From NCBI GenBank assembly GCA_002698425.1, contig NZXU01000065.1:1-64000 (forward strand): a stretch of DNA of 64,000 bases, written 5' to 3'. The notes under the pieces were generated by a model, which was not told where the DNA came from, made no database searches, and worked only from the letters and a program-made list of their open reading frames with translations. Origin of the DNA: Ahrensia sp. (lineage in GTDB: Bacteria; Pseudomonadota; Alphaproteobacteria; Rhizobiales; Rhizobiaceae). This document shows positions 10,300 to 18,431 of the stretch, piece by piece (within the stretch, counting starts at the first letter, position 1; the number at the start of each line of letters is the position of its first letter). Both the position numbers and the translations under genes were made by a program.

Positions 10300-10320
10300 C
10301 TGCCGCCAGGAAGGCGGCAG
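10300..10320 (-). terminator. Hairpin between dnaK and dnaJ
   Basis: A perfect 8-bp stem (CTGCCGCC/GGCGGCAG) with a 5-nt loop is followed on the minus strand by TTTGCGTT. The T-tract is weak, so partial termination or transcript processing that lowers dnaJ relative to dnaK is more likely than full termination. Confidence 0.5.
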
Positions 10321-10356
10321 GTTGCGTGCCGGGCCATTATTGCAGGATGCCCGAGC

Positions 10357-12291
10357 TTACTTCTTGTCCTCGTCGTCGACTTCGGTGAACTCGGCGTCGA
10401 CCACGTCTTCGGGCGATTCGCCGGAGGCTTCCGATTCTCCGGCAGCACCGGCTTCGCCGCCGTCCGCGCCGCCGTCGGCCTGGGCCGCGGCCTGGTAGAG
10501 CGCGGTACTGGCCTGCTGAAGCTCGTTGACGGCCGAATCGATGGCGTCCTTGTCGTCGCCCTTGATGGCCTCCTCGACCTTCTCGATCGCAGCCTCGACC
10601 GGCTTGCGGGTCGACTCGTCGATCTTGTCTTCCTGCTCCTTGAGCATCGAGCGGGTCGAGTGCGCCAGCGCCTCGGCGCTGTTGCGGGTGGTCACAAGCT
10701 CGTGGAATCGCTTGTCTTCCTCGCGATGCGCCTCGGCGTCGGAGACCATCTTCTCGATCTCGTCCTCGCTCAGGCCCGAACCGGCCTTGATCTCGATGCG
10801 CTGCTCCTTGCCGGTCTCCTTGTCCTTGGCCGAGACGTGCAGGATGCCGTTGGCGTCGATGTCGAAGGTGACCTCGATCTGCGGCATGCCGCGCGGCTTC
10901 GGCGGGATGCCGGCCAGGTCGAAGCGCGCCAGCGACTTGTTGGCCGCGGCCTGTTCGCGCTCGCCCTGCAGCACGTGCACGGTCACCGCGCTCTGGTTGT
11001 CCTCGGCGGTCGAGAACGTCTGCGAGGCCTTGGTCGGAATCGTCGTGTTCTTCTCGATCAGCTTGGTGAACACGCCGCCCAGGGTCTCGATGCCCAGCGA
11101 CAGCGGCGTGACGTCGAGCAGCAGCACGTCCTTGACGTCGCCCTGCAGCACACCGCCCTGGATGGCCGCACCGACTGCCACGGCTTCATCGGGGTTGACG
11201 TCCTTGCGCGGCTCGCGGCCGAAGAAGTCCTGCACGGCCTTCTGCACCATCGGCATGCGGGTCTGACCGCCGACCAGGATCACTTCGTTGACGTCGCCGA
11301 TCTTCAGGCCGGCGTCGTTGAGCGCGGTCTTGCACGGCTCGATGGAACGCTTGACCAGGTCCTCGACCAGCGATTCGAGCTTGGCCCGCGTGACCTTGAT
11401 GTTGAGGTGCTTGGGACCGGACTGGTCGGCCGTGATGTACGGCAGGTTGACCTCGGTCTGCTGGGCCGACGAGAGCTCGATCTTGGCACGCTCGGCGCCT
11501 TCGCGCAGGCGCTGCAGCGCAAGCGGATCCTTGCGCAGGTCGACGCCCTGGTCCTTCTTGAACTCGGCGATCAGGTAATCCTGCAGGCGGTTGTCGAAAT
11601 CTTCGCCGCCGAGGAAGGTGTCGCCGTTGGTCGCCAGCACTTCGAACTGCATTTCACCGTCCACGTCGGCGATCTCGATGATCGAGACGTCGAAGGTGCC
11701 GCCGCCGAGGTCGTAGACGGCAACCTTGCGGTCGGCGCCCTTCTTGTCCAGACCGTAGGCCAGCGCGGCCGCAGTGGGCTCGTTGATGATACGGCGCACG
11801 TTGAGGCCGGCGATCTTGCCGGCGTCCTTGGTGGCCTGGCGCTGCGAATCGTTGAAGTAGGCCGGTACCGTGATCACGGCTTCGGTGACTTCCTCGCCCA
11901 GGTAATCCTCGGCGGTCTTCTTCATCTTCATGAGCACGCGCGCCGAAACTTCGGGCGGCGCCATCTTCTTGTCGCCGACCTGGACCCATGCATCGCCGTT
12001 GTCGGCTTCGATGATCTTGAAGCCGACCAGATCCTTGTCCTTCTGGACGACCTTCTCGGAGTACTTGCGGCCGATCAGGCGCTTGACCGCGTAGAGCGTG
12101 CGATCCGGGTTGGTGACGGCCTGGCGCTTGGCCGGCTGTCCGACCAGCACTTCGTCGTCCTTGGTGAATGCCACGATGGACGGGGTCGTACGGTCACCCT
12201 CGGCGTTTTCTATCACCCGGGTCTTGCCGCCTTCCATCACGGCCACGCAGGAATTGGTCGTTCCCAAGTCAATGCCGATTATCTTGCTCAT
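10357..12291 (-). CDS. dnaK: Chaperone protein DnaK (Hsp70)
   Basis: ATP-dependent Hsp70 chaperone; 644 aa against 638 in E. coli. The N-terminal ATPase begins [18 protein letters not shown]. It is followed by the interdomain linker [19 protein letters not shown] near residue 390, the substrate-binding domain, and a helical lid with an acidic Gly/Ala-rich tail ending [11 protein letters not shown]. The frame is open 24 codons further upstream, but [10 protein letters not shown] is the conserved N-terminus. It follows grpE after a 172-nt leader containing its own heat-shock-type promoter and a triple 12-bp repeat. Confidence 0.98.
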   Translation of the reverse strand: MSKIIGIDLGTTNSCVAVMEGGKTRVIENAEGDRTTPSIVAFTKDDEVLVGQPAKRQAVTNPDRTLYAVKRLIGRKYSEKVVQKDKDLVGFKIIEADNGDAWVQVGDKKMAPPEVSARVLMKMKKTAEDYLGEEVTEAVITVPAYFNDSQRQATKDAGKIAGLNVRRIINEPTAAALAYGLDKKGADRKVAVYDLGGGTFDVSIIEIADVDGEMQFEVLATNGDTFLGGEDFDNRLQDYLIAEFKKDQGVDLRKDPLALQRLREGAERAKIELSSAQQTEVNLPYITADQSGPKHLNIKVTRAKLESLVEDLVKRSIEPCKTALNDAGLKIGDVNEVILVGGQTRMPMVQKAVQDFFGREPRKDVNPDEAVAVGAAIQGGVLQGDVKDVLLLDVTPLSLGIETLGGVFTKLIEKNTTIPTKASQTFSTAEDNQSAVTVHVLQGEREQAAANKSLARFDLAGIPPKPRGMPQIEVTFDIDANGILHVSAKDKETGKEQRIEIKAGSGLSEDEIEKMVSDAEAHREEDKRFHELVTTRNSAEALAHSTRSMLKEQEDKIDESTRKPVEAAIEKVEEAIKGDDKDAIDSAVNELQQASTALYQAAAQADGGADGGEAGAAGESEASGESPEDVVDAEFTEVDDEDKK

Positions 12292-12337
12292 GTCAAATAA
12301 GTCCTGTAGTTCGGTTCCTGAAAAATTTCGCTGCGCC

Positions 12338-12373
12338 GATTGCCTCGACAATTGCCGCGACAATTGTTGCGAC
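12338..12373 (-). repeat. Triple 12-bp tandem repeat in the dnaK leader
   Basis: Three head-to-tail 12-mers as written on the + strand: GATTGCCTCGAC, AATTGCCGCGAC, AATTGTTGCGAC. They lie between the predicted heat-shock start site and dnaK, so they would be transcribed in the 5' leader. No function can be assigned; a protein site or an RNA structural element are both possible. Confidence 0.6.
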
Positions 12374-12400
12374 TATCGTTGCGCGCCTTCATGCCTTGGT

Positions 12401-12429
12401 TAGTGGGGCCCGGACCGCACAATTTCAAA
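12401..12429 (-). promoter_or_regulatory. Heat-shock (sigma-32 type) promoter of dnaK
   Basis: The minus strand reads TTTGAAA, a 14-nt spacer, then CCCCACTA. The known sigma-32 consensus is CTTGAAA and CCCCATnT with a 13-15-nt spacer, so both elements match closely. Transcription would start near 12394, giving a leader of about 100 nt. The same spacer length occurs at the grpE promoter. Confidence 0.75.
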
Positions 12430-12463
12430 CCCTTTTTCTCCAGCGACGCGCGGCCGGGCGAAT

Positions 12464-13042
12464 TCACTTGGCGACGATCACCCGCGCCGGGCGGATCAGG
12501 CGCTCGTTGAGCATGTAACCCTTCTGCAGCACTTGCGCGACGGTGTCGGGCTCGAACTCGTCACTGGGCCGGGTCGCCATCGCCTCGTGCCAGCTGGGAT
12601 CGAAGCGCTCGCCGACCGGGTCCAGCACTTCCAGGCCGTGCGAGGTCAGGACCTGCAGCGCCTGCTTGCGCGTCAGCTCGAGGCCTTCGTAGGCGGCCTG
12701 CGCGTTTTCCGCATCGGCCGACGAAAGCGCCTGGTCCATCGAGTCGAGCACTTGCACCAGGTCCCGCATCACCGCTTCCAGCGCGAACTTGCGCGACTTC
12801 GCCATTTCACGCTCGAGCCGCTTCTCGCGGTTGTCCATTTCGGCCTGAAGCCGCAGCATCGCTTCGCGCATGCGGGCTAGCTCTTCATTTCCCGACTCGC
12901 CGCGGGCCCGGTCTTCGCTGCCGGAAGCCGCCGCCGTCTCGGCGTCTTTTTCCTTGCCGGCATCGGCGGCGTTCGGCGAGCCGTCGGAATCTTTCATCTG
13001 CTCGGTCGCATCATCGATATCGTTGCGGTCTTCCTGGTTCAT
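12464..13042 (-). CDS. grpE: Nucleotide exchange factor GrpE
   Basis: Releases ADP from DnaK. The 192-aa product has a disordered, acidic N-terminus of about 60 residues, a long coiled coil (residues about 65-115, from ELARMREAMLRLQAEMDN), and a C-terminal beta-wing with GLEVLDPVGERFDPSWHEAM and LQKGYMLNERLIRPARVIV, both diagnostic. The start at MNQEDRND is preceded by AGGAG 11 nt upstream; the frame is open further upstream but without GrpE similarity. It heads grpE-dnaK-dnaJ and has its own heat-shock-type promoter. Confidence 0.96.
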   Translation of the reverse strand: MNQEDRNDIDDATEQMKDSDGSPNAADAGKEKDAETAAASGSEDRARGESGNEELARMREAMLRLQAEMDNREKRLEREMAKSRKFALEAVMRDLVQVLDSMDQALSSADAENAQAAYEGLELTRKQALQVLTSHGLEVLDPVGERFDPSWHEAMATRPSDEFEPDTVAQVLQKGYMLNERLIRPARVIVAK

Positions 13043-13116
13043 TGCTTTCTGGACTCCTGGTGAAACGCCGCGCGACCGGCGCGGCGCCTGAACGAGATGA
13101 TTGGCGTTGTTCGCCA

Positions 13117-13145
13117 ACATGGGGCCCGGTTTCGGTGATTGCAAC
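13117..13145 (-). promoter_or_regulatory. Heat-shock (sigma-32 type) promoter of grpE
   Basis: The minus strand reads GTTGCAA, a 14-nt spacer, then CCCCATGT. The -10 matches the sigma-32 consensus CCCCATnT fully, and the -35 matches five of seven positions of CTTGAAA. It lies about 75 nt upstream of the grpE start, in the region shared with divergent recN. Confidence 0.65.
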
Positions 13146-13223
13146 CGATACAATAGGCGGGCCGGGCGGCGTTGGACAATGCGCAGCCGGCATGGCCCTG
13201 AACCGGAACGGACCTTCAAGCAG

Positions 13224-14879
13224 ATGCTGCGCTCGCTCGCGATTCGTAACTTCACCATCATCGACCAGCTGGAACTGGCGTTCGAGCCGGGTTTCGGCGC
13301 GATTACCGGCGAAACCGGCGCCGGGAAGTCCATTCTCATCGATGCCCTGGGTCAGCTGCTCGGCGACCGCGGCGAGTCGACGCTGGTCGCCGAGGGCTGC
13401 AAGCAGGCCGACCTGAGCGCCGGGTTCGAACTTTCGCCGGACCATCCCGCACGCACCTGGCTGCGCGAGCAGGCCATCGAGGACGAAGGCGGGCTCCTGC
13501 TGTTGCGGCGCGTGATTCCCGCGGACGGCGCATCCCGGGCCTGGATAGACGGCCAGCCGGCCACCATCGGCCAGCTGCGCGAACTCGGTGCGTTGCTGGT
13601 CGACATACACGGCCAGCACGAACACCAGCGACTGATGGATGCCGCCTACCAGCGCCGGTGGCTTGACCGGCAGGTCGGCAACGAGGTGCGCGAGCGGGTT
13701 GCAGCCCGGACGCGCGAACACGACGAGGCCGAACAGGCCCTCGAAACCCTGATACGAGAGTCCGGAAGCGACGACCCCGAAACGCTGCAGTTCCAGCTCG
13801 CGGAACTCGATCGCCTGGACCTTCAGGAAAACGAGTTCGAGCAGCTCGAAATCGACCAGCGCCGGCTGGCCTCGGTTGACGAGCTGCAGCGCGCCTACGC
13901 CGAAGCGCTGGATGCGCTCAGCGGCGAGGAGCGCGCCGCGGCCGGCCTGGCGCACAGGGCGGGCCGGGCGCTGGAATCGCTTTCCGACCGCGAACCGGAA
14001 ATCGCCGAAATCCTGGAAATGATCGGAACCGCCCAGGTCAACCTCGACGAGGCCGGCAACGCCCTGCAGCGCCTCAATGAATCGCTGGAAAGCGATCCGG
14101 CGCGCCTGGAGCAGGTCGAGCAGCGACTGGCCCGGGCCATATCGCTTGGCAGGAAGCACCGTGTCGAACCCGACGCGCTTCCCGGGGTGCGAGCCGAACT
14201 GGCGCGTCGGCTCGAACGCGTCGATCGGTTTCAGGCCGAGCGCGAGTCGGCCGAGAAGACCGTGGCCCTGGCCCGCAAGGCCTGGCAGGAAGCGGCCCGC
14301 GCGCTGCACGACGCGCGCGTCGACGCCGCGGACGGCATCAGCGGCAAGGTCGCGCAGGCGCTGTCGCAGCTCGGAATGATCGACGCGAAACTGGAATTCG
14401 ATCTGGATTTCGACCCCGCGGCCCCGGTGTCGGCCAACGGTGCCGATCGAGTCGAAATCCTGTTCAGCGCCAACCCCGGCCAGTCCCCTCGTCCGCTCAA
14501 GCGCGTGGCGTCTGGCGGCGAGTTGTCACGGCTCAGCCTGGCGATGATCATCGGGACGGCCGAAAGCGCCGAAGGGCGCGTGCGGATTTTTGATGAAATC
14601 GATGCCGGGGTGGGCGGCGAAACCGCTCACGCGGTAGGCCGATTCCTGAAACAGGCAAGCGAGGCCGGACAGGCGTTCTGCGTGACTCATCTCGCGCAGG
14701 TCGCCGCCCGCGCCGATTGTCAGTTCAGGGTCGTCAAGCAGCCTGAAAACGCGTCCACGCGGGTACGCATCGATCGCCTTGACGGTGAACAGCGCGTCGT
14801 CGAACTGGCCCGGATGCTGGGATCGGCAGACTCCGAGACCAGCCGGCGTCATGCCGAGAGCATGTTGAAGGCCGAATAA
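13224..14879 (+). CDS. recN: DNA repair protein RecN
   Basis: SMC-like ATPase of double-strand-break repair. The 551-aa length equals the family norm (E. coli 553). The Walker A is GETGAGKS near residue 33; the centre is a long coiled coil (about 150-390); the C-terminus carries the signature KRVASGGELSRLSLAM and Walker B VRIFDEIDAGVGG. Upstream in-frame ATGs (for example 13179) add residues unlike RecN, so MLRSLAIRNFTI is preferred. It is divergent from grpE and has no clear LexA-type operator that I can see. Confidence 0.95.
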   Translation: MLRSLAIRNFTIIDQLELAFEPGFGAITGETGAGKSILIDALGQLLGDRGESTLVAEGCKQADLSAGFELSPDHPARTWLREQAIEDEGGLLLLRRVIPADGASRAWIDGQPATIGQLRELGALLVDIHGQHEHQRLMDAAYQRRWLDRQVGNEVRERVAARTREHDEAEQALETLIRESGSDDPETLQFQLAELDRLDLQENEFEQLEIDQRRLASVDELQRAYAEALDALSGEERAAAGLAHRAGRALESLSDREPEIAEILEMIGTAQVNLDEAGNALQRLNESLESDPARLEQVEQRLARAISLGRKHRVEPDALPGVRAELARRLERVDRFQAERESAEKTVALARKAWQEAARALHDARVDAADGISGKVAQALSQLGMIDAKLEFDLDFDPAAPVSANGADRVEILFSANPGQSPRPLKRVASGGELSRLSLAMIIGTAESAEGRVRIFDEIDAGVGGETAHAVGRFLKQASEAGQAFCVTHLAQVAARADCQFRVVKQPENASTRVRIDRLDGEQRVVELARMLGSADSETSRRHAESMLKAE

Positions 14880-14894
14880 GCAGCCCTGACGGAT

Positions 14895-15332
14895 TCAGCG
14901 CCGTTTCTTGTCCGGGTTCTTTCGCACGTAAAGCACGAGGGCATGGTCGATGATCTCGAAGCCGTGCTTGGCTGCGATCTGCTCCTGCAGGCGCTCGATC
15001 TCCTCGTCGAAGAACTCGACGACTTCACCGGTCTCCAGATCCACCATGTGATCGTGATGATCGCCCTCTTCGAGCTCGTAACAGGCTTGCGGTGCGCGCC
15101 CGGAGCCGTCGTCGAACATGTGCTTGCGCACCAGTCCGGCGGACTCGAACTGGTTGAGGACCCGATAGACGGTGGCCAGCCCGATATCCTCGCCCTGGTC
15201 GATCAGCAATCGGTGGACATCGTCGGCGGTGACGTGCTTCTGGGTCGCCGCATCCAGCAATTGAAGGATGCGCAACCGCGGCAGTGTCACCTTCAGCCCG
15301 GCCCTGCGAAGCTCACGTGTTTCTTCGGACAT
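14895..15332 (-). CDS. fur: Ferric uptake regulator Fur
   Basis: Iron-responsive repressor, 145 aa. The N-terminal winged helix includes GLKVTLPRLRILQLL and VTADDVHRLL with the recognition helix region GLATVYRVLNQFESAGLV. The metal/dimerisation domain carries HHDHM near residue 87 followed by VDLETGEVVEF. The CxxC structural zinc pair of E. coli Fur is absent, as in Pseudomonas-type Fur. The internal ATG at MSEETREL is chosen over a 40-codon upstream extension that runs through the divergent bamE promoter. Confidence 0.95.
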   Translation of the reverse strand: MSEETRELRRAGLKVTLPRLRILQLLDAATQKHVTADDVHRLLIDQGEDIGLATVYRVLNQFESAGLVRKHMFDDGSGRAPQACYELEEGDHHDHMVDLETGEVVEFFDEEIERLQEQIAAKHGFEIIDHALVLYVRKNPDKKRR

Positions 15333-15336
15333 GCGA

Positions 15337-15365
15337 TTAACACCGATTTTAGGACTGTGTATTGT
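15337..15365 (+). promoter_or_regulatory. Sigma-70 promoter of bamE
   Basis: TTAACA (5/6 to consensus), a 17-nt spacer, then TATTGT (4/6). It sits between divergent fur and bamE. The complement of the -10 region reads TACAAT in the fur direction, so the two genes may share an overlapping promoter core and compete for polymerase. Confidence 0.6.
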
Positions 15366-15402
15366 ATCATTTTGCCTGCTGTTCACCGGATTACACCGCT
15401 TT

Positions 15403-15837
15403 ATGCTCCGAATCGCTTCCCTGCTCCTGGTCCTGCTGGTCACCGGCTGCAACGTAGTTTACAAACAGAACATCCAGCAGGGCAACGTGCTCGATCGCGA
15501 GGACATGGAACGCCTGGAGACCGGGATGACCAAGCGCCAGGTCATGGTCCTGCTGGGCTCGCCGGCCGTTCAGAGCCCGTTTCATGCCGATCGCTGGGAC
15601 TACATCAACTCGTTCGCCCCGCGCGGCGGCAAGGCCGAGCGGCGCACGCTTACAGTCGAATTCGAAAACGACCGTGTGGTCGATTTCAGCGGCAACTACC
15701 TTGACAATGCCGAAATCGCGGGCACCGATCTGGAAGACCTGGAAATCATCGATCCCAACACCAACCAGCCGGTGCTCCCCCCGCGCGACATCGACGACGA
15801 CCCCATCCCGACCCGAAACGATCCGGACGGCGGCTGA
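15403..15837 (+). CDS. bamE: Outer membrane protein assembly factor BamE (SmpA/OmlA lipoprotein)
   Basis: Lipoprotein of the BAM complex that inserts beta-barrel proteins into the outer membrane. The 144-aa product starts with a lipoprotein signal (MLRIASLLLVLLVTGC, predicted lipidated Cys16). The family core follows: QGNVLDREDMERLETGMTKRQVMVLLGSP, then FHADRWDYINSF and LTVEFENDRVVDF. The tail (about residues 110-144) is acidic and proline-rich, likely disordered. The divergent bamE-fur arrangement is typical of gammaproteobacteria. Confidence 0.95.
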   Translation: MLRIASLLLVLLVTGCNVVYKQNIQQGNVLDREDMERLETGMTKRQVMVLLGSPAVQSPFHADRWDYINSFAPRGGKAERRTLTVEFENDRVVDFSGNYLDNAEIAGTDLEDLEIIDPNTNQPVLPPRDIDDDPIPTRNDPDGG

Positions 15838-15853
15838 ATCGGCACGCCCGGCG

Positions 15854-16153
15854 CTAGCGCTGTCGCTTCGCCTCGGCGGCCATCCGTCTGGCGACCTTGG
15901 GATCCACCTTCAGCGGGCGGTAGATTTCGACCCGATCGCCGTCGCGCAACCGGTCTCCCGGTGAACGCCGGTCGGCAAAAACACCGAGACGTTCAGGGTT
16001 TATCTCCAGCTCGGGGAAGCGTTCGCGCAGTCCCGAGCGCTCGATCGCGTCAGCCACGGTCGCGCCTTCGGCAAGCCTGACGGGCACGACCAACTGCAGT
16101 TCCGGCCAGGCGACCGCGACTTCGACGTCAATCCCCGCTTCTTCTTCAGCCAC
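15854..16153 (-). CDS. rnfH: RnfH family ubiquitin-like protein
   Basis: Small beta-grasp (UPF0125) protein, 99 aa, of unsettled function, usually encoded beside ratA. It begins at a GTG that overlaps the last eight bases of ratA (DVEVAVAWPELQLVVPVRL follows shortly) and contains the family segments GATVADAIERSG, GVFADRRSPGDRLRDGDRVEIYRPL and a basic tail with DPKVARRMAAEAKRQR. The overlap with ratA implies coupled translation. It converges on bamE with only 16 nt between. Confidence 0.88.
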   Translation of the reverse strand: MAEEEAGIDVEVAVAWPELQLVVPVRLAEGATVADAIERSGLRERFPELEINPERLGVFADRRSPGDRLRDGDRVEIYRPLKVDPKVARRMAAEAKRQR

Positions 16154-16580
16154 CGTCGTACAAGGCGTCGGCGCGTCGGCAGAAGTCGTCGACCATGCGG
16201 TTGGCCACGCTGACGAACCCGCGGCTGAAGGCGGCCACCAGCATCGGATTGTCGAATTCGAATCCCAGCGATAGCTGGACCCGGCTGCCGATGCCCAGGT
16301 CGGAAAAATGCCATTCCCCGGAGAAATGGCGGAATGGTCCCTCGGCCAGGTTAAGCCGCAGAAGCTCACCGGGAATGAGGTCGTTGCGCGTGGCGATTCG
16401 CCGGTTGATGCCGGCGACCGAAACGACCAGCGACGCATACTGATGATCGTCGGTTTCCTCGTAGCACTCGGCATCGACCACCCATGAGAGAAACTCCGGA
16501 TAGCGCTCGACGTCGCGAACCAGGTCGAACATCTGCATCGGGCTGTAGCTGACGAGGGCTGAACGTTGTATCTCGGGCAT
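16146..16580 (-). CDS. ratA: RatA family protein (START/COQ10-like)
   Basis: Homologue of RatA/PasT, a START-fold protein described as a ribosome-association toxin in E. coli and related to the ubiquinone-binding COQ10 family. The 144-aa product starts MPEIQRSALVSYSPMQMF and has VERYPEFLSWVVDAECYEE, a typical family N-terminal signature, and a C-terminal helix (SRGFVSVANRMVDDFCRRA). It is paired with rnfH as in E. coli and divergent from smpB. Confidence 0.92.
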   Translation of the reverse strand: MPEIQRSALVSYSPMQMFDLVRDVERYPEFLSWVVDAECYEETDDHQYASLVVSVAGINRRIATRNDLIPGELLRLNLAEGPFRHFSGEWHFSDLGIGSRVQLSLGFEFDNPMLVAAFSRGFVSVANRMVDDFCRRADALYDGG

Positions 16581-16641
16581 GGGGCGAAATGATACCTGAT
16601 GAGATAGACTGAATTTCTGATCGTTTTCAAGCGAGGCACTG

Positions 16642-17130
16642 GTGAGTTCAGAAGGAAAATCAAAGAATTCGGGCTCGACGCATGGCTCCACGATCGCGCT
16701 GAACAAGCGGGCTCGGTTCGAATATCACCTGGAAGAGCGCATCGAGGCCGGCGTTTCGCTGCTCGGCTGGGAGGTCAAGGCGCTGCGCGCGGGCAACATC
16801 CAGTTCGGCGAAAGCCACGTGCTGGTGCGCGGCGGCGAGGCATTCCTGTTCGGCTGCGTCATCAACCCGCTCACGTCGGCCTCCACCCACGTCGACCGTG
16901 ACCCCATGCGCACGCGCCGCCTGCTTCTGCACAAGCACGAACTCGCAAGACTGATCGGCCAGGTGGAGCGCAAGGGCTACACGCTGATCCCGACCGCCAT
17001 GTACTGGAGCCGGGGCAGGGTCAAGGTCGAAATCGCGCTGGCCAAGGGCAAGAAGCAGCACGACAAGCGACGCACCGAAAAGGAGCGCGACTGGCAGCGC
17101 GAAAAGGGCAGGATCCTCAAGCAGCGCTGA
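16642..17130 (+). CDS. smpB: SsrA-binding protein SmpB
   Basis: Binds tmRNA and brings it to stalled ribosomes (trans-translation). The 162-aa product has the OB-fold core ([32 protein letters not shown], given here in two overlapping pieces: [18 protein letters not shown] and [13 protein letters not shown]), then [24 protein letters not shown] and the basic C-terminal tail [15 protein letters not shown]. Start is GTG with GAGG five bases upstream. Its RNA partner ssrA follows 94 nt downstream on the same strand. Confidence 0.96.
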   Translation: MSSEGKSKNSGSTHGSTIALNKRARFEYHLEERIEAGVSLLGWEVKALRAGNIQFGESHVLVRGGEAFLFGCVINPLTSASTHVDRDPMRTRRLLLHKHELARLIGQVERKGYTLIPTAMYWSRGRVKVEIALAKGKKQHDKRRTEKERDWQREKGRILKQR

Positions 17131-17224
17131 TCTTTACCGGCAATTGGCGTAGACTCGCCATGGAAGGCTGATCGATCGGAACTTTTTCCGGACCGGGCAG
17201 TCATATTTTTCGAACAAGTTTTCC

Positions 17225-17581
17225 GGGGGCGTTCTGGCTTCGACGTGGATCGGACGTACCCTGGGGCATGCCGAGGAGGCAGCAATCCTCGTAAAACCTG
17301 GCTGCAAATTGTTAGTTGCCAACGACGACAACTACGCACTAGCCGCCTAAAAACCGGCTTGCTCTCCCCCGTTTGAGCCTGCGCTTTCGACGGGAGATCA
17401 CTTAGCAGGATCGCATCAGGTCGAGTTTCGGGGCCTGGTGTTAAATCAAACCGCAACTGGCCGGCATGCATGCCCTGCCCCTCGGGCGGCATGACGGCGA
17501 GAAAAAATCGAGCGGGCTAAGCATGTAGAACCAGGATCAGATGGTTTGCGGACGCGGGTTCGACTCCCGCCGCCTCCACCA
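17225..17581 (+). ncRNA. ssrA: Transfer-messenger RNA (tmRNA)
   Basis: The 5' end GGGGGCG pairs with CGCCTCC next to the encoded ACCA 3' end, and the 3' half has a T-arm (GGGTTCGACTCCC), giving the tRNA-like domain. The tag reading frame begins at GCC 17318 and ends at TAA 17348-17350, encoding ANDDNYALAA, the standard degradation-tag form. Length is 357 nt. It is followed by an intrinsic terminator. Confidence 0.97.
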
Positions 17582-17590
17582 GATCCCCGG

Positions 17591-17620
17591 AAGGGCCGGC
17601 AGAAATGTCGGCCCTTTTTT
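17591..17620 (+). terminator. Intrinsic terminator of ssrA
   Basis: Stem AAGGGCCG/CGGCCCTT with a short loop, followed by six T. It begins 10 nt after the tmRNA 3' end. Confidence 0.85.
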
Positions 17621-17622
17621 AT

Positions 17623-17799
17623 CCCGCCTTATTCACCACCCTTCCTACTGCGACGCCGCCAGGCCCGCGTCTGCGGCGTTTCGCTCGGTCGCAAGTCCTC
17701 AACGTACAGGCGAGTACGCCTGCGGCCTGCTCGGTCGCGAAACGCCGCAGACGCGAGCCTGACAGCGCCTCGCGACGGAAGAGTGGTGAATAAGGCGGG
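17623..17799. repeat. Long dispersed palindrome, copy B (downstream of ssrA)
   Basis: A 177-bp near-palindrome. Its arms, CCCGCCTTATTCACCAC at 17623 and the complement of 17777-17799, pair over 23 nt with one mismatch. Internal paired blocks include GTCTGCGGCGTTTCG with CGAAACGCCGCAGAC. It aligns end to end with the reverse complement of copy A at 8913-9095, sharing CTACTGCG.CGCCG.CAGG, CGCGTCTGCGGCGTT and TACGCCTGCGG..GCTCGGTCG. Small apparent frames within it exist on both strands because of the symmetry and are not genes. Confidence 0.8.
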
Positions 17800-17934
17800 T
17801 TTATTTCCGGCGAGAATCGAACCCGCTCTCTCGTTCCGGCCACCCCTGTCGACCGGGTTATTGACGACCGTCAACTTGTATCGCACCATGGCGGTCTATT
17901 CTCGAGTTGCACCCCGTGAATCCAGAGGTTCTCA
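17800..17934. other. Intergenic DNA before the DUF3775 gene
   Basis: No gene is seen. A TTGACG at about 17863 is followed 17 nt later by CACCAT, a weak sigma-70-type arrangement that could serve the downstream gene. Nothing else is supported. Confidence 0.3.
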
Positions 17935-18318
17935 ATGCTTGACGTTAGCCCCGGAGTCGTCTGTCGCCTGATCGACCTCGCGCGTGAATTCCACGCCCAG
18001 CAGGAAATTACGATCGAAAACGAGCCGCAGGCGCTGGATGACGACTGGCAGTCGCAGATCCTCGAGCCCCACGCCGAGGATCCGATACTGGAAGAGTTCT
18101 GCTCGGTCGTTGCCGATCTCAATCCCGACCAGCAGCAGCAGGTCGTCGGCCTGCTGTGGCTCGGTCGCGGGGATTACGAGCTGGACGAATGGGACGATGC
18201 GCTGGACTACGCGGCCGATGCGTGGAACGAGCAGACCGGCGAATATCTCCTGGCCCACCCGATGCTGGCGGAGCACCTGACCATGGGACTCGAACAGCAC
18301 GGCTACGAATGCGGATGA
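17935..18318 (+). CDS. DUF3775 domain-containing protein
   Basis: Small acidic cytoplasmic protein, 127 aa, matching the DUF3775 family in overall pattern. It has an N-terminal helix (LIDLAREFHAQQE), then a stretch typical of the family with DPILEEFCSVVADLNPDQQQQVVGLLWLGRGDY, given here as DPILEEFCSVVADLNP and QQQVVGLLWLGRGDY. It ends with EQTGEYLLAHPMLAEHLTMGL. No signal peptide or catalytic motif is visible and the function is unknown. It stands alone between the palindromic repeat and the antiporter gene. Confidence 0.8.
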   Translation: MLDVSPGVVCRLIDLAREFHAQQEITIENEPQALDDDWQSQILEPHAEDPILEEFCSVVADLNPDQQQQVVGLLWLGRGDYELDEWDDALDYAADAWNEQTGEYLLAHPMLAEHLTMGLEQHGYECG

Positions 18319-18431
18319 TCAACGAGCAACACATTTCGGTCTGACCTCGGCAGCGGCGCCGACGGCAGGCCGTGAACAGCGGGAGTCGTTCTTGTAATAG
18401 GATTGATTTCCCGCTCAAGTTCCAGGACTCG

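Noticed and set aside
17541..17971. Overlapping small frames on both strands downstream of ssrA
   Set aside because: They arise from the palindromic repeat and the 3' part of tmRNA; reading both strands gives near-identical peptides because of the symmetry.
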